NCBI GenBank assembly: GCA_021399435.1
Contig: JAJTUP010000008.1
Coordinates: 62,001-126,000, forward strand
DNA: 64,000 nucleotides
Reading direction: 5' to 3'
DNA from: Diaporthe sp. PMI_573
Taxonomy: Eukaryota > Ascomycota > Sordariomycetes > Diaporthales > Diaporthaceae
Positions 32,171-42,806 of the stretch are shown one piece after another. The notes beneath the pieces are model-generated. The model searched no databases and had not been told where the DNA came from. It saw only the letters and a list, made by a program, of their open reading frames with translations. Each line of letters opens with the position of its first letter. Positions within the stretch are counted from its first letter, which is position 1. The position numbers were made by a program, and so were the translations under genes.

Positions 32171-35080
32171 AATTATAAAAGGCTTTACTAATTATTAATA
32201 TATTATCTTAGGTTAGTTTATATTTATCTTCCAGTATTTCTATTTTAACATCTTGTAACTTCTTAGTTATTATCTCTACTAAGCTATATCTTTTTTGTTT
32301 CTATATATACTAGCTGCCATTATATAGTATCTATACCTATTTCTCTAGCGGCTTTCTATTAGTTAAATAGTAACTAATTACCTTTTCTATATATATAAAT
32401 AGTATTTTATATATAGCTTAATTACTATAATCTCTTATTAGAAACTTATACTTTAACTAACTTATGAATTATTTTTTAAATATCTTTATTCTATTATTAA
32501 TTATTAACTATTTTTTATAGCTAGTTATATAAAGTTATACATTTTAAAGATATCTCTCTTTTTGTTTAAAGATATAAGGTAATAGTTTTAAAGTATTTTT
32601 AGATTATCTTTAAAGATCTATATAGATAAGTCTTTAAAAGTGTTACTAATACCAAAAGCACTATTATTATTATTATTTTTACTCTTATTGTTATTACTTA
32701 TATTGCCATTACTCTTATCTATACTATTGTCCTAGCTTATAATATTGTTAGGCAGCCATACTAGCCATTTTGGGATTTCCTGGTAGTTAAAAAAACTTAT
32801 TAGCAAGAGTAGGTTGGCTACTAATAACTGCTTAGAATAGATAGATTTAAATAAAATCTATTAAGTTATAATTATTAAGTTTAATATACTATAATCTCGC
32901 TATAGGCTCTCCTTATCTTAGTTTAAAAGACTAAACTTTTATTATTTACTTCTTTAAACCTCCTTTAAGTACTTACTAATAAAGGTTTACAGTACCTATT
33001 GCTAGATATATACTCTTGCTTGACTAATTACTAGAGATATATACTTAAAGGCTTCTACTAAAGCTGCGCCATAGTCCTTATTAGGCTGACTTTTAACCTT
33101 CCTCTTAAGTAATATAAGTATATAGTCTTTGTCTATAGGTTAGACCTTAATAATGCCCTTAAAGTCTCTTGTTAGCCTTTAAGTAATATCTTTATTTCTT
33201 AACATAATTAGGATTAATCTATTAGGGCTTTACGGTAAATATATCTAAAAAGCCCTTTTTTTATCTATCTTTACTATAATACTCTTAGTGTTAGTATTAT
33301 TATAGTTAGTATTAAAAAGTATACTAGTATTGTCTGTATTATCTAAAATAAAAAGCTATAGCCTGTTTTCTACATTATAAAGCTACTGTTCTATTAGCTA
33401 TAGAATATTGGCCTTTAGATTCTTTCTACCCGGTAGCTTAACGGTCTTAGCAATTTTTTTTAAAATCCTCCTTAATATATACTTATGTCTCTACATAGAT
33501 TTAAAATACCTAGAAATAGATATTTTTTTTATTACTACCTTACTAACTATTATTATATTATTTTAGGCAAGTTTATTATTATCTTCTAGTATTTTTATTC
33601 TAGCATCCCGCGACTTCTTGGCTATTATCTCTACTAAGCTATATCTACCTTGCCTCTATATATATTAGCTGCCATTATATAGAACCTATACCTACTCCTC
33701 TAGCAGCCTTTCACCTATTAGACAGTAATTAATTGCTTTTTTTATATATATAAACAGTATTTTATATATGGCCCAATTGCTATAATCTCCTATCGGAAAT
33801 TTATATACTATCTAATTTATAAATTGTTCTTTAAAATTTTCTATTCTATTATCGACACTTAACTATTTTCTTATAGCTAGTTATATAAGATTATGTATTT
33901 TAAAGACGTTTCCTGTCTTGTTTAAAGATATAAGGCAGTAGTTTTAAAGGATCGCTAGGTTATCCTCAAAGGTCTATATAGCTAAGTCCTTAAAAACATT
34001 ACTAGCGCTAAAAGCATTACTATTATCATTATCTTTACTTTTACTATCTTTACTTATATTACCTTTAGACTTATTTATAATACTATTCTAATTTACAATG
34101 TTGTAAGACAATTATACAAGCTAATCTAAGATTTCCTAATAGTCAAAAAAACTTATTAGCGAAAATAGATCAGCTGCTAATAGCTGCTTGGAATAAATAG
34201 ATTTAAAAAAAATCTACCAAGTTATAATTACCGAGTTAAATATATTACTATCTTGTTGTAAATCACCCTTATCCTGGTTTAAAAGACTAAACTTTCATTA
34301 TTTACTTCTTTAAAACTCCTCTAAATACTTGTTAATAGAGGTTTGCGGCACCTATTACTAGATATATACCCTTACTTAACTAATAGCTAGAAGCATATTT
34401 TTAAGGACTTCCACCAGCTCTACGCTATGGTCTATATCGGGCTAACTGCCGACTTTTCACGCAAGCAATGTAAGTATGTAGTTCTTGTCTATAAGTAGAA
34501 CCTCTACTATATTCTTATAGTTACCCGTTAGCCTTCTAGCAACCTTTTTGTTTCTTGTTATTATTAAGATTAAACTATATAGGCTTTGCGGTAAATATCT
34601 CCAGAAAGCCCTTTCTCGGCCTATATTTACTATAGTGTTCTTAGTATAAATGTAGTTATAGTCGGCATTAAAAAGTTTATTATCATTATCTACATTTTCT
34701 AAAACAAGAAGCCATAGCCTGTTTTCTACATTATAAAGCCACTATTCCATCAGCTATAAAATATCGGCCTTTAGATCCTTTTGTCTTAGTAGCTTAATGG
34801 CTTTAGCGACTTTTTTAAAATCTTCTTTAATATATATTTATATCTCTATATAGATCCAAAATACCTATAGATAGGTATTCTTTTATATCGTTACCTTACT
34901 TGTCTAATAGTAGTACTTAATAACAAGTTATAACTTGCCTACCCTACCTAACCCTACAAGTATAGCGCAGGAAGCTAGTCTCAAATAGGTGCAGTATATC
35001 TAGTCGAGAAAGGTCTTGCGGTTAATAAAATTAGGGTTGCGGCCAAAAGGAATTATATATAATAGTTTCAGCGGGGCTTC
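32170..35080 (-). repeat. Direct ~1.35-kb duplication inside the NLR pseudogene
   Basis: The block around CTCTACTAAGCTATATC and GCTGCCATTATATAG at about 32270-32330 recurs at about 33620-33690, and further landmarks (GGCAGCCATACTAG versus its decayed partner at 34110, AGCCTGTTTTCTACATTATA at 33362 and 34716) keep the same ~1,350-bp offset. The distal copy lacks the P-loop. The two copies differ mainly by transitions. Confidence 0.8.
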
Positions 35081-35272
35081 TAATAGTTCTAGTAAGGTTA
35101 GTTAGCATGTATAAGAAGCAAGTAAGGTTAGTTTTACCTGGTGGCAAATAGAACTTATTTATAATTATTCCGTTATTTAGCCCTACCTGGAACCTATAGT
35201 TTTGGGCTCCAAAAGAAAATATAGTCTGCTTAGCTATAAGATAGAGGATTTACAATTAAGCGTATAAAGATT

Positions 35273-35790
35273 CTGAAGGTTAGTGCCTTCAGCAGTGTGT
35301 GTACGGCAGGGTCGCAGCAGGGTGTCTGGAGACGAGTTGGGACGATTGAGAGTGGTTCGGACAACTTTGCATTGAATTTGAGTGGGCTTCTGTCAGCCCT
35401 CCTCACACACCCTCCGACATTGTCTCAACCCTTGGCACGCTGCGGGTGGCTCTGGTGTAGGAATGGCGAGGCCGGAAAATTCGGCCCCCAGACCCACTCT
35501 CTTCAGCCATGAATAACTAGCCAACCCTAACCCTGACAGTAACCAAATTAAATACAGATAAACTTCAGAAATCAGGCTATCTAACAAACTAGGTTACATG
35601 CTTTTTGGGTAAGAAATAAGGGGAATGCAGAGGTTCGAAGTTAGGGTCTTAAAACAGCCCAAAAAATCGACTCACGGCCACCAAACTCATCTGCCGGCGT
35701 GCACGCCCCATAGGCACTTAGAGAAAATCCAGTGCCAAGTCTAGGGTAACTCTCTGCGTGCAGCGCCCACACAAGCGTTTCCGTTTAACA
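35273..35790 (-). repeat. R-family repeat, copy 3 (inverted; right boundary of the composite)
   Basis: Reverse complement of copy 2 with very high identity over ~520 bp; ends CCGTTTAACA at 35790. Together with copy 2 it gives a foldback structure of about 4.75 kb. Confidence 0.82.
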
Positions 35791-36738
35791 AGACCTTAGA
35801 CACTTGGCGTGTCAAGCAAGTAACTCCTGTTCCCGTAGAATTGGGTTTATTTAATAATGTATAGATTATAGTTACATTGATATATTTCTTATTATTACTG
35901 TACAGTATTTTCTCGGATAACTTTACTTAAAACTACCTAGAATGACTAACGAAATGATACAATCTTGACTTTAAACATTTTATTTTAAAGATATGGTTTG
36001 GAACATAAACAGCTTCCTCTTTTTAAACACTCTCTAGATTTCTGAGTGAGGCCCACACAGTGCTACTAAGTATAAGACGAGCACTGTGCACATTGCTGGC
36101 GTGGTTGATTGACAACTGAAGTCGAAATCATGGTGGTTTCTCAGCAGCCTTAGTCATTATGTTTACAAACTAGATATTTTATGTGCTGAAAAGCTCACGG
36201 GACGCCATGGAGCGATATGGAAGACTTGGTATACATGCTCACGAATGTGTTAACAACAATCTTGAGAATCTCGGCGAGATGTGGGCGTGGACCGGTCATT
36301 CACGAGTTAGAGACTTCTGCAAGTCTGAAATCCTGTCAGTCGAAGGGTCCGAAATTGCAACTCTACCAGTTAGTGCTGAGGGCAGCCTCACGAGTTCACA
36401 GCCTGCGTGATACTATTGAGAACAAGTAAGGACGTATCAGATCGAATGTTGGCTCTGTTTCTTCTTCACTGTCGCATCCTTGCCGCGATAGGTGCCTGAT
36501 TGAAACGAATAACACTTCATGAGCCCTACTCAAAACTTAAGTATTGGTGGTGTCAGATCCCAGAAAGGTCATTCAACCACTGGCTGAATCTTGGTCTCTA
36601 TTGATTCAAACCATTGATTTAAACCCTCAACTCTAGTGATCTCTCGGCCTCTTCTGATCCAGCCTCTACCTTTACCGACGAGCCCCAGCTTTAGCTACTC
36701 TCAGGAACGCTCACTTGTGGAAGCCAATGGCGCTGCAA
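35791..36738. other. Intergenic, nothing firm
   Basis: TA-rich at first, then mixed composition. Overlapping plus-strand frames at 36183-36429 have no recognisable domain. Confidence 0.4.
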
Positions 36739-37480
36739 TTACACTCGCCTCGCACGAATTCGATCGACGCGCGGCTGCATACTTTCCGGTTGCACCGCAA
36801 TTTTCTGTACAAAGGTTGCTAGAATATCCTGCTGTTCTTCAAACATCCATTTTAGGTCGTCGAAGCCCTCAGCCGCTCTGACAATCGATTTGAAACAGGG
36901 ATTCTCAAGCATTTCTCGTTCTTCTTGAGTAGACTGCCTCCCAAAATCGTTGTCACCTTGATAAGATAACGAAGCTACCGGAGATTGAAAGTCCTTCCTA
37001 GAGGCTTCGAAGTAAGCGGCAAAAGTATTATCGGAGACTAAATCCGAGATCTTTTGATCGATCATGGTAGATAGTTGGGCAAACGTCTCTTCGCCAATGC
37101 CATGGCTAAAGAATTCGCCGAAATCAATACTGACAAGATCCCTGTGGTTTGGATGTTTCGGGAGGTAGGCCGCTTCGAAAGCTCTTTTAAGGGCCGGGTG
37201 CATGGTGCAGATGTGTGAGAACTTGCCGCCTAATATCGGGGAACAAGTTGTGATGCTACTGGAGAGCTTCATCACGCGAATTGCCAGCCAAGACTTGAGC
37301 GCCGTTTCCTTAGTTCTTGGTACACATTTGCGCGTCGTTTTAATGATTTTGTGAATCTCATCCAGAGCAGAGATGTAGTCGTCTACTGCCGTTGTTGCAT
37401 CTGTCTTCGTGGGACAAGCAACTGCTTCTCTGGGTTGCTTCTAATGATCCCACTACTAAACCCGAATTCCGCGGCCCTTC
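36739..37480 (-). pseudogene. Coding-like fragment of unknown family
   Basis: The minus-strand frame 37275-36739 is open for 178 codons: MHPALKRAFEAAYLPKHPNH, DLVSIDFGEFFSHGIGEETF, FDDLKWMFEEQQDILATFVQ, KIAVQPE. Upstream coding potential continues to about 37440 (TDATTAVDDYISALDEIHKI). Sequence quality is that of a real protein with helical content, but I cannot name the family. It may be the 3' part of the DUF4238-like gene upstream or a separate truncated gene. Confidence 0.45.
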
Positions 37481-37566
37481 CACGTTTCCATCCTCTTCCT
37501 GTTAAATACATCTAGTTGCCTTTTTGCTCGCTCAAATTGCCGTAGGCTTCGGGCTACAATAAATAA

Positions 37567-38648
37567 TTAAGCATGAGAAAGCGAGTAAGATGTGATTATT
37601 TGGTGGTTGTGTTGAGATAGGGTGCCGATGCTTACTCGCCACGCCGTGGTTGCAGGATAGGTTTTCTGACCCCTTCTTTCTCTTGGTATATGGATGTTGA
37701 CGATGTTCTTGTATGGTGCGTTGTGAAACAGACTGTTTTCGGGGTAGGGAGTTTTAAGCCGGTGCATGCTCTCGGCATAAGGCGATTCCCAGCATCCGCG
37801 ACTTATTGCAAAACACAATGGCAACTTCTGGGGTGATGGGAAGGACTAGATGGATCTGGTCTTCTGTGGTCATACAAATAAGTTGTGACCCTGTATCTGT
37901 TATCTCTGTTCCCAAGAAGGACTGTGTGTCCCCCTTGAAGTCAACCAGTCGTTCGTTTAGGAAGAATTTGTAGCCATCAGCCGCTTTCTAAATCTGAAGG
38001 GAGAAACTCTCCGTGAAGTGCTTATACGTGTCTGCGGAAGAGGTTCCATCGGTCTTTTCAGCATCTGAGAGCAGGTCCTCGTGGCTCGTCTCCAAAAGGT
38101 AGAGCAAGTCGTCGAGCCAGAATATACCAGGGTTGCCAGTTCGACCACTCTTCTTCGAGGCTTCAAACAGTTGTTGAAAGACAAAGTCGTTTTCGCGGTA
38201 AGGACTCATAATCTTATCCCTGTATTGCTTGGAGCATCTGGGGCTTAGATTCATAAACTTGAAGAGAGTATGAACATCCTTCTCGAGAATGTCGATGTAG
38301 TCGAGTCCTTTGGTTACGGCGGTTTCGATCTTCCGAAAAACCGCGCTAGTATTGCACTCTAGCTTGCTGAAAAGATGTCTGATTCTTATTGGGTTGGTGT
38401 TGCTCCGGTCGTAGTAGAGATTTCGTGCGCCACAAGCCCTCCCTACTTCTTCAAGGCGAGATTGTACGCTGGGCAAGTCGAATATATGTAGAAGGCCATC
38501 TTTCCGGGACCTGTGCTTCCGTCAGTGAGCAATATGGACCCGTCAAAGATTGTAACTCTTGCCTTCTTGTTACAACTTCTGTGTAAGCAAATCGCTTCAG
38601 GATAAAACGGGGAATGTAGTGTTGATATTGACTTGCATGTGGTGCCAT
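37567..38648 (-). pseudogene. DUF4238-like protein, frameshifted
   Basis: ATG at 38648 opens MAPHASQYQHYIPRFILKRF, the N-terminal hallmark of DUF4238 proteins ('QHYIPRFLLRNF'). The frame then shifts near 38590 (continuing NKKARVTIFDGSILLTDGS) and again near 38480 (DLPSVQSRLEEVGRACGARN). It runs through KLECNTSAVFRKIETAVTKG and IDILEKDVHTLFKFMNLSPR to an in-frame TAG near 37990 where Trp is expected (SLQI-stop-KAADGYKFFLNE), then SQLICMTTEDQIHLVLPSPQ. The function of DUF4238 is unknown. Two frameshifts plus a nonsense codon make it a pseudogene, although sequencing error could account for part. Confidence 0.65.
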
Positions 38649-39299
38649 TGTATGTATCGTGAAGTAGGGGATCAATGTCGCGGTGAGGATGGCAGGTTGG
38701 AGGCAACGCTGAAGCGAGGTCGATGGTCGCTGCCTAAAGGATTGGCATTGCTTTTGAAGGCCAAGACATTACCCCGCAGCTGGCTAACATGTGCCGCATC
38801 AAATCGCCCTAGGTAACTCAGCAACTAAGTCGCACTGTAGTCCGGGACAATGATCATTGGCCCGGGGCCGTATACTTATGTAGACCCTACAGTACTTGCA
38901 AAATTCAGCTGTCATTAAGAGTTTTACTTGTAAGGAGGCTTATGTTTTAGGCATTTAGGGACTTCGGCAAGCGGACACTATTACTGCGCAGTCTGGCAGG
39001 TAAATATTCTTGTCTTCTCGTTGGTCGTCTCGCGAAGGCGAACGTGGAGCTGGACGGAAGTGCCGTCCCGTCTTGGCCGTGTTCTTCTTGTCTTCTCGGC
39101 GCTCGTCTCGTGGAGATGGATTCGGAGGACAGGACCCATCTAACGGAGCTAAAGGGCGGGCTCCTTCTGGGTTGTGAATCTTAGTGCATATCCACCATAT
39201 GTCGAGCCGTAGTCGATGCAAAGCTAGAAAAGATCGTATTTGCCATCCAGGCCACCAGCACGATCGGATTACTATAAAGCTAACACCTTTTTAATTCAA
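38649..39299. other. Intergenic with an imperfect short repeat
   Basis: Around 39008-39120 the word CTTGTCTTCTCG followed by GTCGTCTCG recurs at about 78-bp spacing. No gene recognised. Confidence 0.4.
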
Positions 39300-40290
39300 T
39301 CAACCACGCCTACCCAACCGATTCAATAATAAATATTTACAATATTTGGTCTTACAACCCGAATAAGCTGGCATATTGCATTCTAGGCAGTAAAAAGACC
39401 ATTTTATATAAGTATCTCCGCAAAATACACAGCTTAACTTGCCGTTCTTCCTCGGCCAGCCAAACTACAGATAAGCGCACTCTGGAGACTATAAAGGCAT
39501 AGATTATAATCGCTCGGTCTCTCGATTTTCTGCTACTTGCCGCATATTTGCCTAGTTTTGACACATAACTTCCTGTTTCTCCTTGATCAAAATGGTCTTT
39601 AGTTATTCCAGCGCTATTTATTCCTATTCGACCCTAATTTTCTTTACCGCTTCTTTAGACCTCTTTTCTGCTTCCCTTTCCTTTTCTCTCTATAGCCTCT
39701 CTTTTGCCGCCTACTCTTATTGTTACCGTGCTTTTTGTCTAGCCTTACGAGAATGCTCTTTAGCTTGCCTGGCTCTCTCCTTCCTTATGCTCTCACACTC
39801 TGCTTTCTTTCTGGTAGCTTGTTTCTCTTTTTCTATTCTCTATGTTATCTTAGCTTCTACTGCCACTCTCTCTTATTCGGCTCTTTTTTCAGTAACATAC
39901 TACTCCTCTTCGGCTTATCTCTACTCTTTATCCTTACGTCAACTTTCTTGTTATTCCTAACATCTAGTCTATTAGTCTTATAGGTTAAAGTAATATATAT
40001 TATATACTAAACGCTTTATGTTATCTATTAGATATTTATATGCTTTGTAAATTTAAGCCAGAAAGACAATAGATTAGTCAGGCTTTTGGTTAGTTATAGT
40101 AATAAGCCCAAGATTCTCGCTTAAGATAGACGTCTGAAAACTAGCCTTATAGAAGTCTTAAGCATTAATAGACTTGCCCGGCGCCTTTTTGTTAGGGTAA
40201 TACTTTTTTGCCAACTTACAGAAGGCGGCTTTGATTTCTCAAGAGCTTGCTTGTTGTGGCAACCCAAGATCGGCATAATAATCTCGAACT
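39300..40290 (-). pseudogene. J-domain (DnaJ-like) protein, RIP-degraded
   Basis: The minus strand reads RDYYADLGLPQQASS-stop-EIK, AAFCKLAKKYYPNKKAPGKS: a J domain in which the essential HPD has become YPN through two C-to-T/G-to-A changes. After a decayed linker comes a long charged coiled coil (ESIRKERARQAKEHSRKARQ, then REKEREAEKRSKEAVKKI) with CAA/CAG converted to TAA/TAG. The C-terminal cysteine-rich tail follows: FGWPRKNGKLSCVFCGDTYI, KWSFYCLECNMPAYSGCKTK. This layout (J domain, coiled coil, CxxC...CxxC tail) matches a family of fungal J-proteins that would recruit Hsp70. RIP implies another copy elsewhere in the genome. Confidence 0.78.
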
Positions 40291-40739
40291 TGAGGTTCCA
40301 ATAGATTAAATGGATCTATTTTTGTTACGATAGAAGTACTTTTTCGGTTTTTCGGCTTTAAAACATAAAGAATTAAAGCTTGATCTCAGCTATAGGCCTT
40401 CACGATGGCTGCTATCGCTTCAGCGTTAAACGATTGGGCAAGGTTGGGACCGTTGGGTGGTAGGCGGTGGCCCAAATATTGTGGCGCATAGGTTGTGGCT
40501 TAAAGTGGCGCGGAAATTATGGCAAAGCTACAGGCGGTTCGCACAGACCATTAAGTGGCCCGAGCTTAATTTCTCTATGGTTGGGAGGGCACGGAAAAAT
40601 AATTGCGCCTATCGGAACTGAGTCGTAATCGCGGCTATTATGTTTGCTGCAGGCAAGACATAGGCGACACAGCACACGCCCTCAAATTTGTTATGCAGAA
40701 CAGAAAAGATCCCGGGGAGGGGGGGGTTAGCCAACAAGC

Positions 40740-41165
40740 CGAGCGCGTCGTACAGGAAAAGTCACCATATGCAGAGCTCGAAAAGGAAGCGCAATCCGCC
40801 CAGTCCACCTCGCCACCAGAGGACTGGAGCCAGGATGCATCGATAATGACGCTCACCTCTTCTACGACATCACTCGACCACCTGAACGAAACCGACTTCT
40901 CACACAGTCGCATCAATGCCATCCCCAAGCATAAAAATTTCCAGATCAAACACTTCTGGTGGGATATTAGGCAAGTCCACCCGTGGACCTCGTTCAACAC
41001 CTCTACGATTATATCACTTTCTAGCAAGCCTCTCAATTTCTTGCCCAGCCTCTTAAGCCCACACAGTCACCTGCGATAGAGACGGATCTACACTCAATCT
41101 ATGCGAACTACTACCTGCCTAGGCTTAATACTGTGTTGGAACTGTACTGCGAGAGATCGGTATAA
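40740..41165 (+). pseudogene. Fragment of a fungal regulator-like protein, copy 1
   Basis: Open from 40603 to 41079 and coding-like from about 40740: SPYAELEKEAQSAQSTSPPE, then NFQIKHFWWDIRQVHPWTSF, NTSTII. A frame change at about 41075 leads to DLHSIYANYYLPRLNTVLEL. The IKHFWWDxRQVxPWTSFNTSTI block recurs in the minus-strand fragment at 42772-43640, so these are paralogous pieces. I link them to a fungal Zn2Cys6-regulator family by overall character, without a zinc cluster in sight. Confidence 0.5.
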
Positions 41166-41169
41166 CTCA

Positions 41170-41880
41170 GCCTAGTCCAGCCACAAAGATGACAATCACA
41201 TCACTGAATAGTAGAGACTAAAGCAGAAATCAGCAACTCCTTGCTCAGTTGGCTGGTCAGATATTTTCTGAGATAGATCAAGCTTCCGATAAGGCGATGC
41301 CGGGTTTCCGTAGTCAGCAGCTGGCGACGGCGCAATGTGCAGTTCACAGTTTACAATGTGACTGCCTTTGCTTTCCATGATCGTGATTGTGCGGGCGGGC
41401 AAAGAAAACGCTCTGCCAGGTGACGGCAAAGTATTGCCGATGGTCATGACGAATCGAACCGGTAATTCCGCAGCAGAATTCTCCTGAAGAATAGGTGATG
41501 AGGATAGTGACGGTCCGTCATGGAGGCTCAACCATATAGTATTTATGTTAGTTGCTCCATGAGTCAATTGTGGCCAGGAAGCTGTCCAAGTAAGTTGGTA
41601 CTCGTTGTGGGAATGAGGAAATTGTTGTGGACAAAAAGAGCTCTTGATTTGAATGTTTCTATCTCAGAAACCTAAAATCGTCCTTCTGACCAAGGACTTA
41701 CCCGGGCGGAGGAAGATCCATGAGGATTGCACCGGCCGAGAGAGTTGCTTGCAGCAACAAAAACGAAATAAATAAACTGAATTCCACAATCGCAACCTAA
41801 CCGGACTTCGCAGAGCATAATATACAACAGACTGGCGTTCAATAACATAAAGGTCGCGCTGCAGGAATTCCGCACCAGGC
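41170..41880. other. Mostly unassigned; one open minus-strand frame
   Basis: Minus-strand 41567-41196 is open for 123 codons (VRFVMTIGNTLPSPGRAFSL, PARTITI) but has no ATG and no family I recognise. The remainder shows nothing. Confidence 0.35.
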
Positions 41881-42225
41881 CGCTAGTACTCGTGCAACAC
41901 TACTCCACGCCCTCAGGCCTCAATGATTTTCTAAAGGACGCTGGTGGAGTAATTTCAAGTTTTGGGCCAATCATCTAACAACCTCTACAGATCTATAGCA
42001 GTCTACCTTTATTCTCTCCAGTCGAAAGCAGAGTACGACAAGAATTTCGGGATCAATGTCTCCCATGCGGTGCCAGTGTTCAAGGAGTCAACTCTCACTG
42101 GGACTCACACAGGCAGACGCTTGAGGGCCACGGTGGTACTGTCAGCTCGGTCGCCTTCTCGCCCGACGGCCAGACACTAGCGTCGGTATCTAACGACAAA
42201 ACAGTCCGACTCTGGGCCTCTTTCC
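41880..42225 (+). pseudogene. NACHT-WD40 (NWD) relic: linker plus first WD40 blade
   Basis: One plus frame reads LVLVQHYSTPSGLNDFLKDA, [23 protein letters not shown], then [37 protein letters not shown]. In fungal NWD proteins the 'APLQIYsSALvFSP' linker sits just after the NACHT helical region and directly before the first '[25 protein letters not shown]' blade, so order and spacing fit. The only stop (TAA, 41976-41978) replaces a Gln/Glu codon. Everything upstream (NACHT) and downstream (other blades) is missing. Confidence 0.75.
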
Positions 42226-42479
42226 ATTTGAACTTGTACTTTCGATCTTTATCTTTCTCATATACCTTGACCATACAGTCGCGCCAGTGCAGAAGCTGGT
42301 TTTCTCCCTGGACTAGTTTAGGAATTGAATTAGAAAAGTCGCTGGTGTCGATGGAATCATCAGGTGGTTCGATTTTGAATGGCTATAGAAAGCATTAAAA
42401 GGGTCTCAGTTATTTCAAGAGCGGCGACGGACCATGAGAACTCGGGATCGATGTTGTGTTAGGTTAGAAGAGCGATTCC

Positions 42480-42806
42480 GCGCGGGTGCAGAGTGCTTCG
42501 CTCAATCGCATCATTCTGTCGTGGTACGTTCGCTTCGACATTCTTGTCGGTTTGATGGGAGGATTCATGAGAAGCTTACCACGAGAATGGTTCATCACTT
42601 TTGACGGGCACTGTCGAGCGAGGGTAGCGAGCGACCCCGAAATTCTGGACTGGCTGTATGAAAAGGCTGAAAATCGTCTTCGGCTGATATGTCACACTAT
42701 CCGGCTGCTTGTTGCCAGACGTGCCAGGGATAAAATGGAAGGGACATTAGTGACTGCGGAACACGAGACTGTCACCCGGCAATTACGGGAGTGGAGGGAA
42801 CACTGA
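42480..42806 (+). pseudogene. Middle fragment of a fungal-specific transcription factor domain
   Basis: Open frame with no ATG: LNRIILSWYVRFDILVGLMG, GFMRSLPREWFITFDGHCRA, AENRLRLICHTIRLLVARRA. The pattern 'RIILSWYxRFDvxxGLMxG...LxREWF' is typical of the middle homology region of Zn2Cys6 regulators. It ends at EWREH with a TGA near 42806, where it meets a fragment encoded on the opposite strand. No zinc cluster is nearby, so this is a gene fragment. Confidence 0.6.

Larger units (their letters stand above)
31650..35080 (-). pseudogene. NB-ARC/TPR (NLR-type) gene, RIP-destroyed, with partial tandem duplication
   Basis: On the minus strand from about 35080 the frame shows FPFGRNPNF, a decayed P-loop VGLGRVGKL-stop-L, FKKVAKAIKLLRQKDLKADI, then the Walker B region LWLLVLENVDNDNKLF, SLILIITRNKKVARRLTGNY (ARC/RNBS-B-like), ALVEAFKYISLVISQA (GLPLA-like site), and NYCLISLNKTGNVFKMHNLI (MHD-like). 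A second, partial copy of the same NB-ARC part follows (about 33540-32170), then four TPR units with a 126-bp period (31670-32170), e.g. KKAEKLEIEVIETYK. Fungal NB-ARC-TPR proteins are STAND ATPases used in non-self recognition. Dozens of TAA/TAG codons sit at Gln/Trp positions. Confidence 0.85.

Noticed and set aside
39583..39983. Two overlapping Ser/Leu/Phe-rich plus-strand frames that look like membrane proteins
   Set aside because: They are antisense to the Lys/Glu-rich coiled coil of the J-domain pseudogene.
39300..40290. Initial idea of a pogo/Fot1-type transposase C-terminus from the charged coiled coil
   Set aside because: The J domain upstream and the CxxC tail in the right order fit a J-protein much better.
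42225..42390. Minus-strand frame with [16 protein letters not shown] and [16 protein letters not shown], possibly gag-like
   Set aside because: Short, no start, and not alignable by eye to any gag family; left unassigned.
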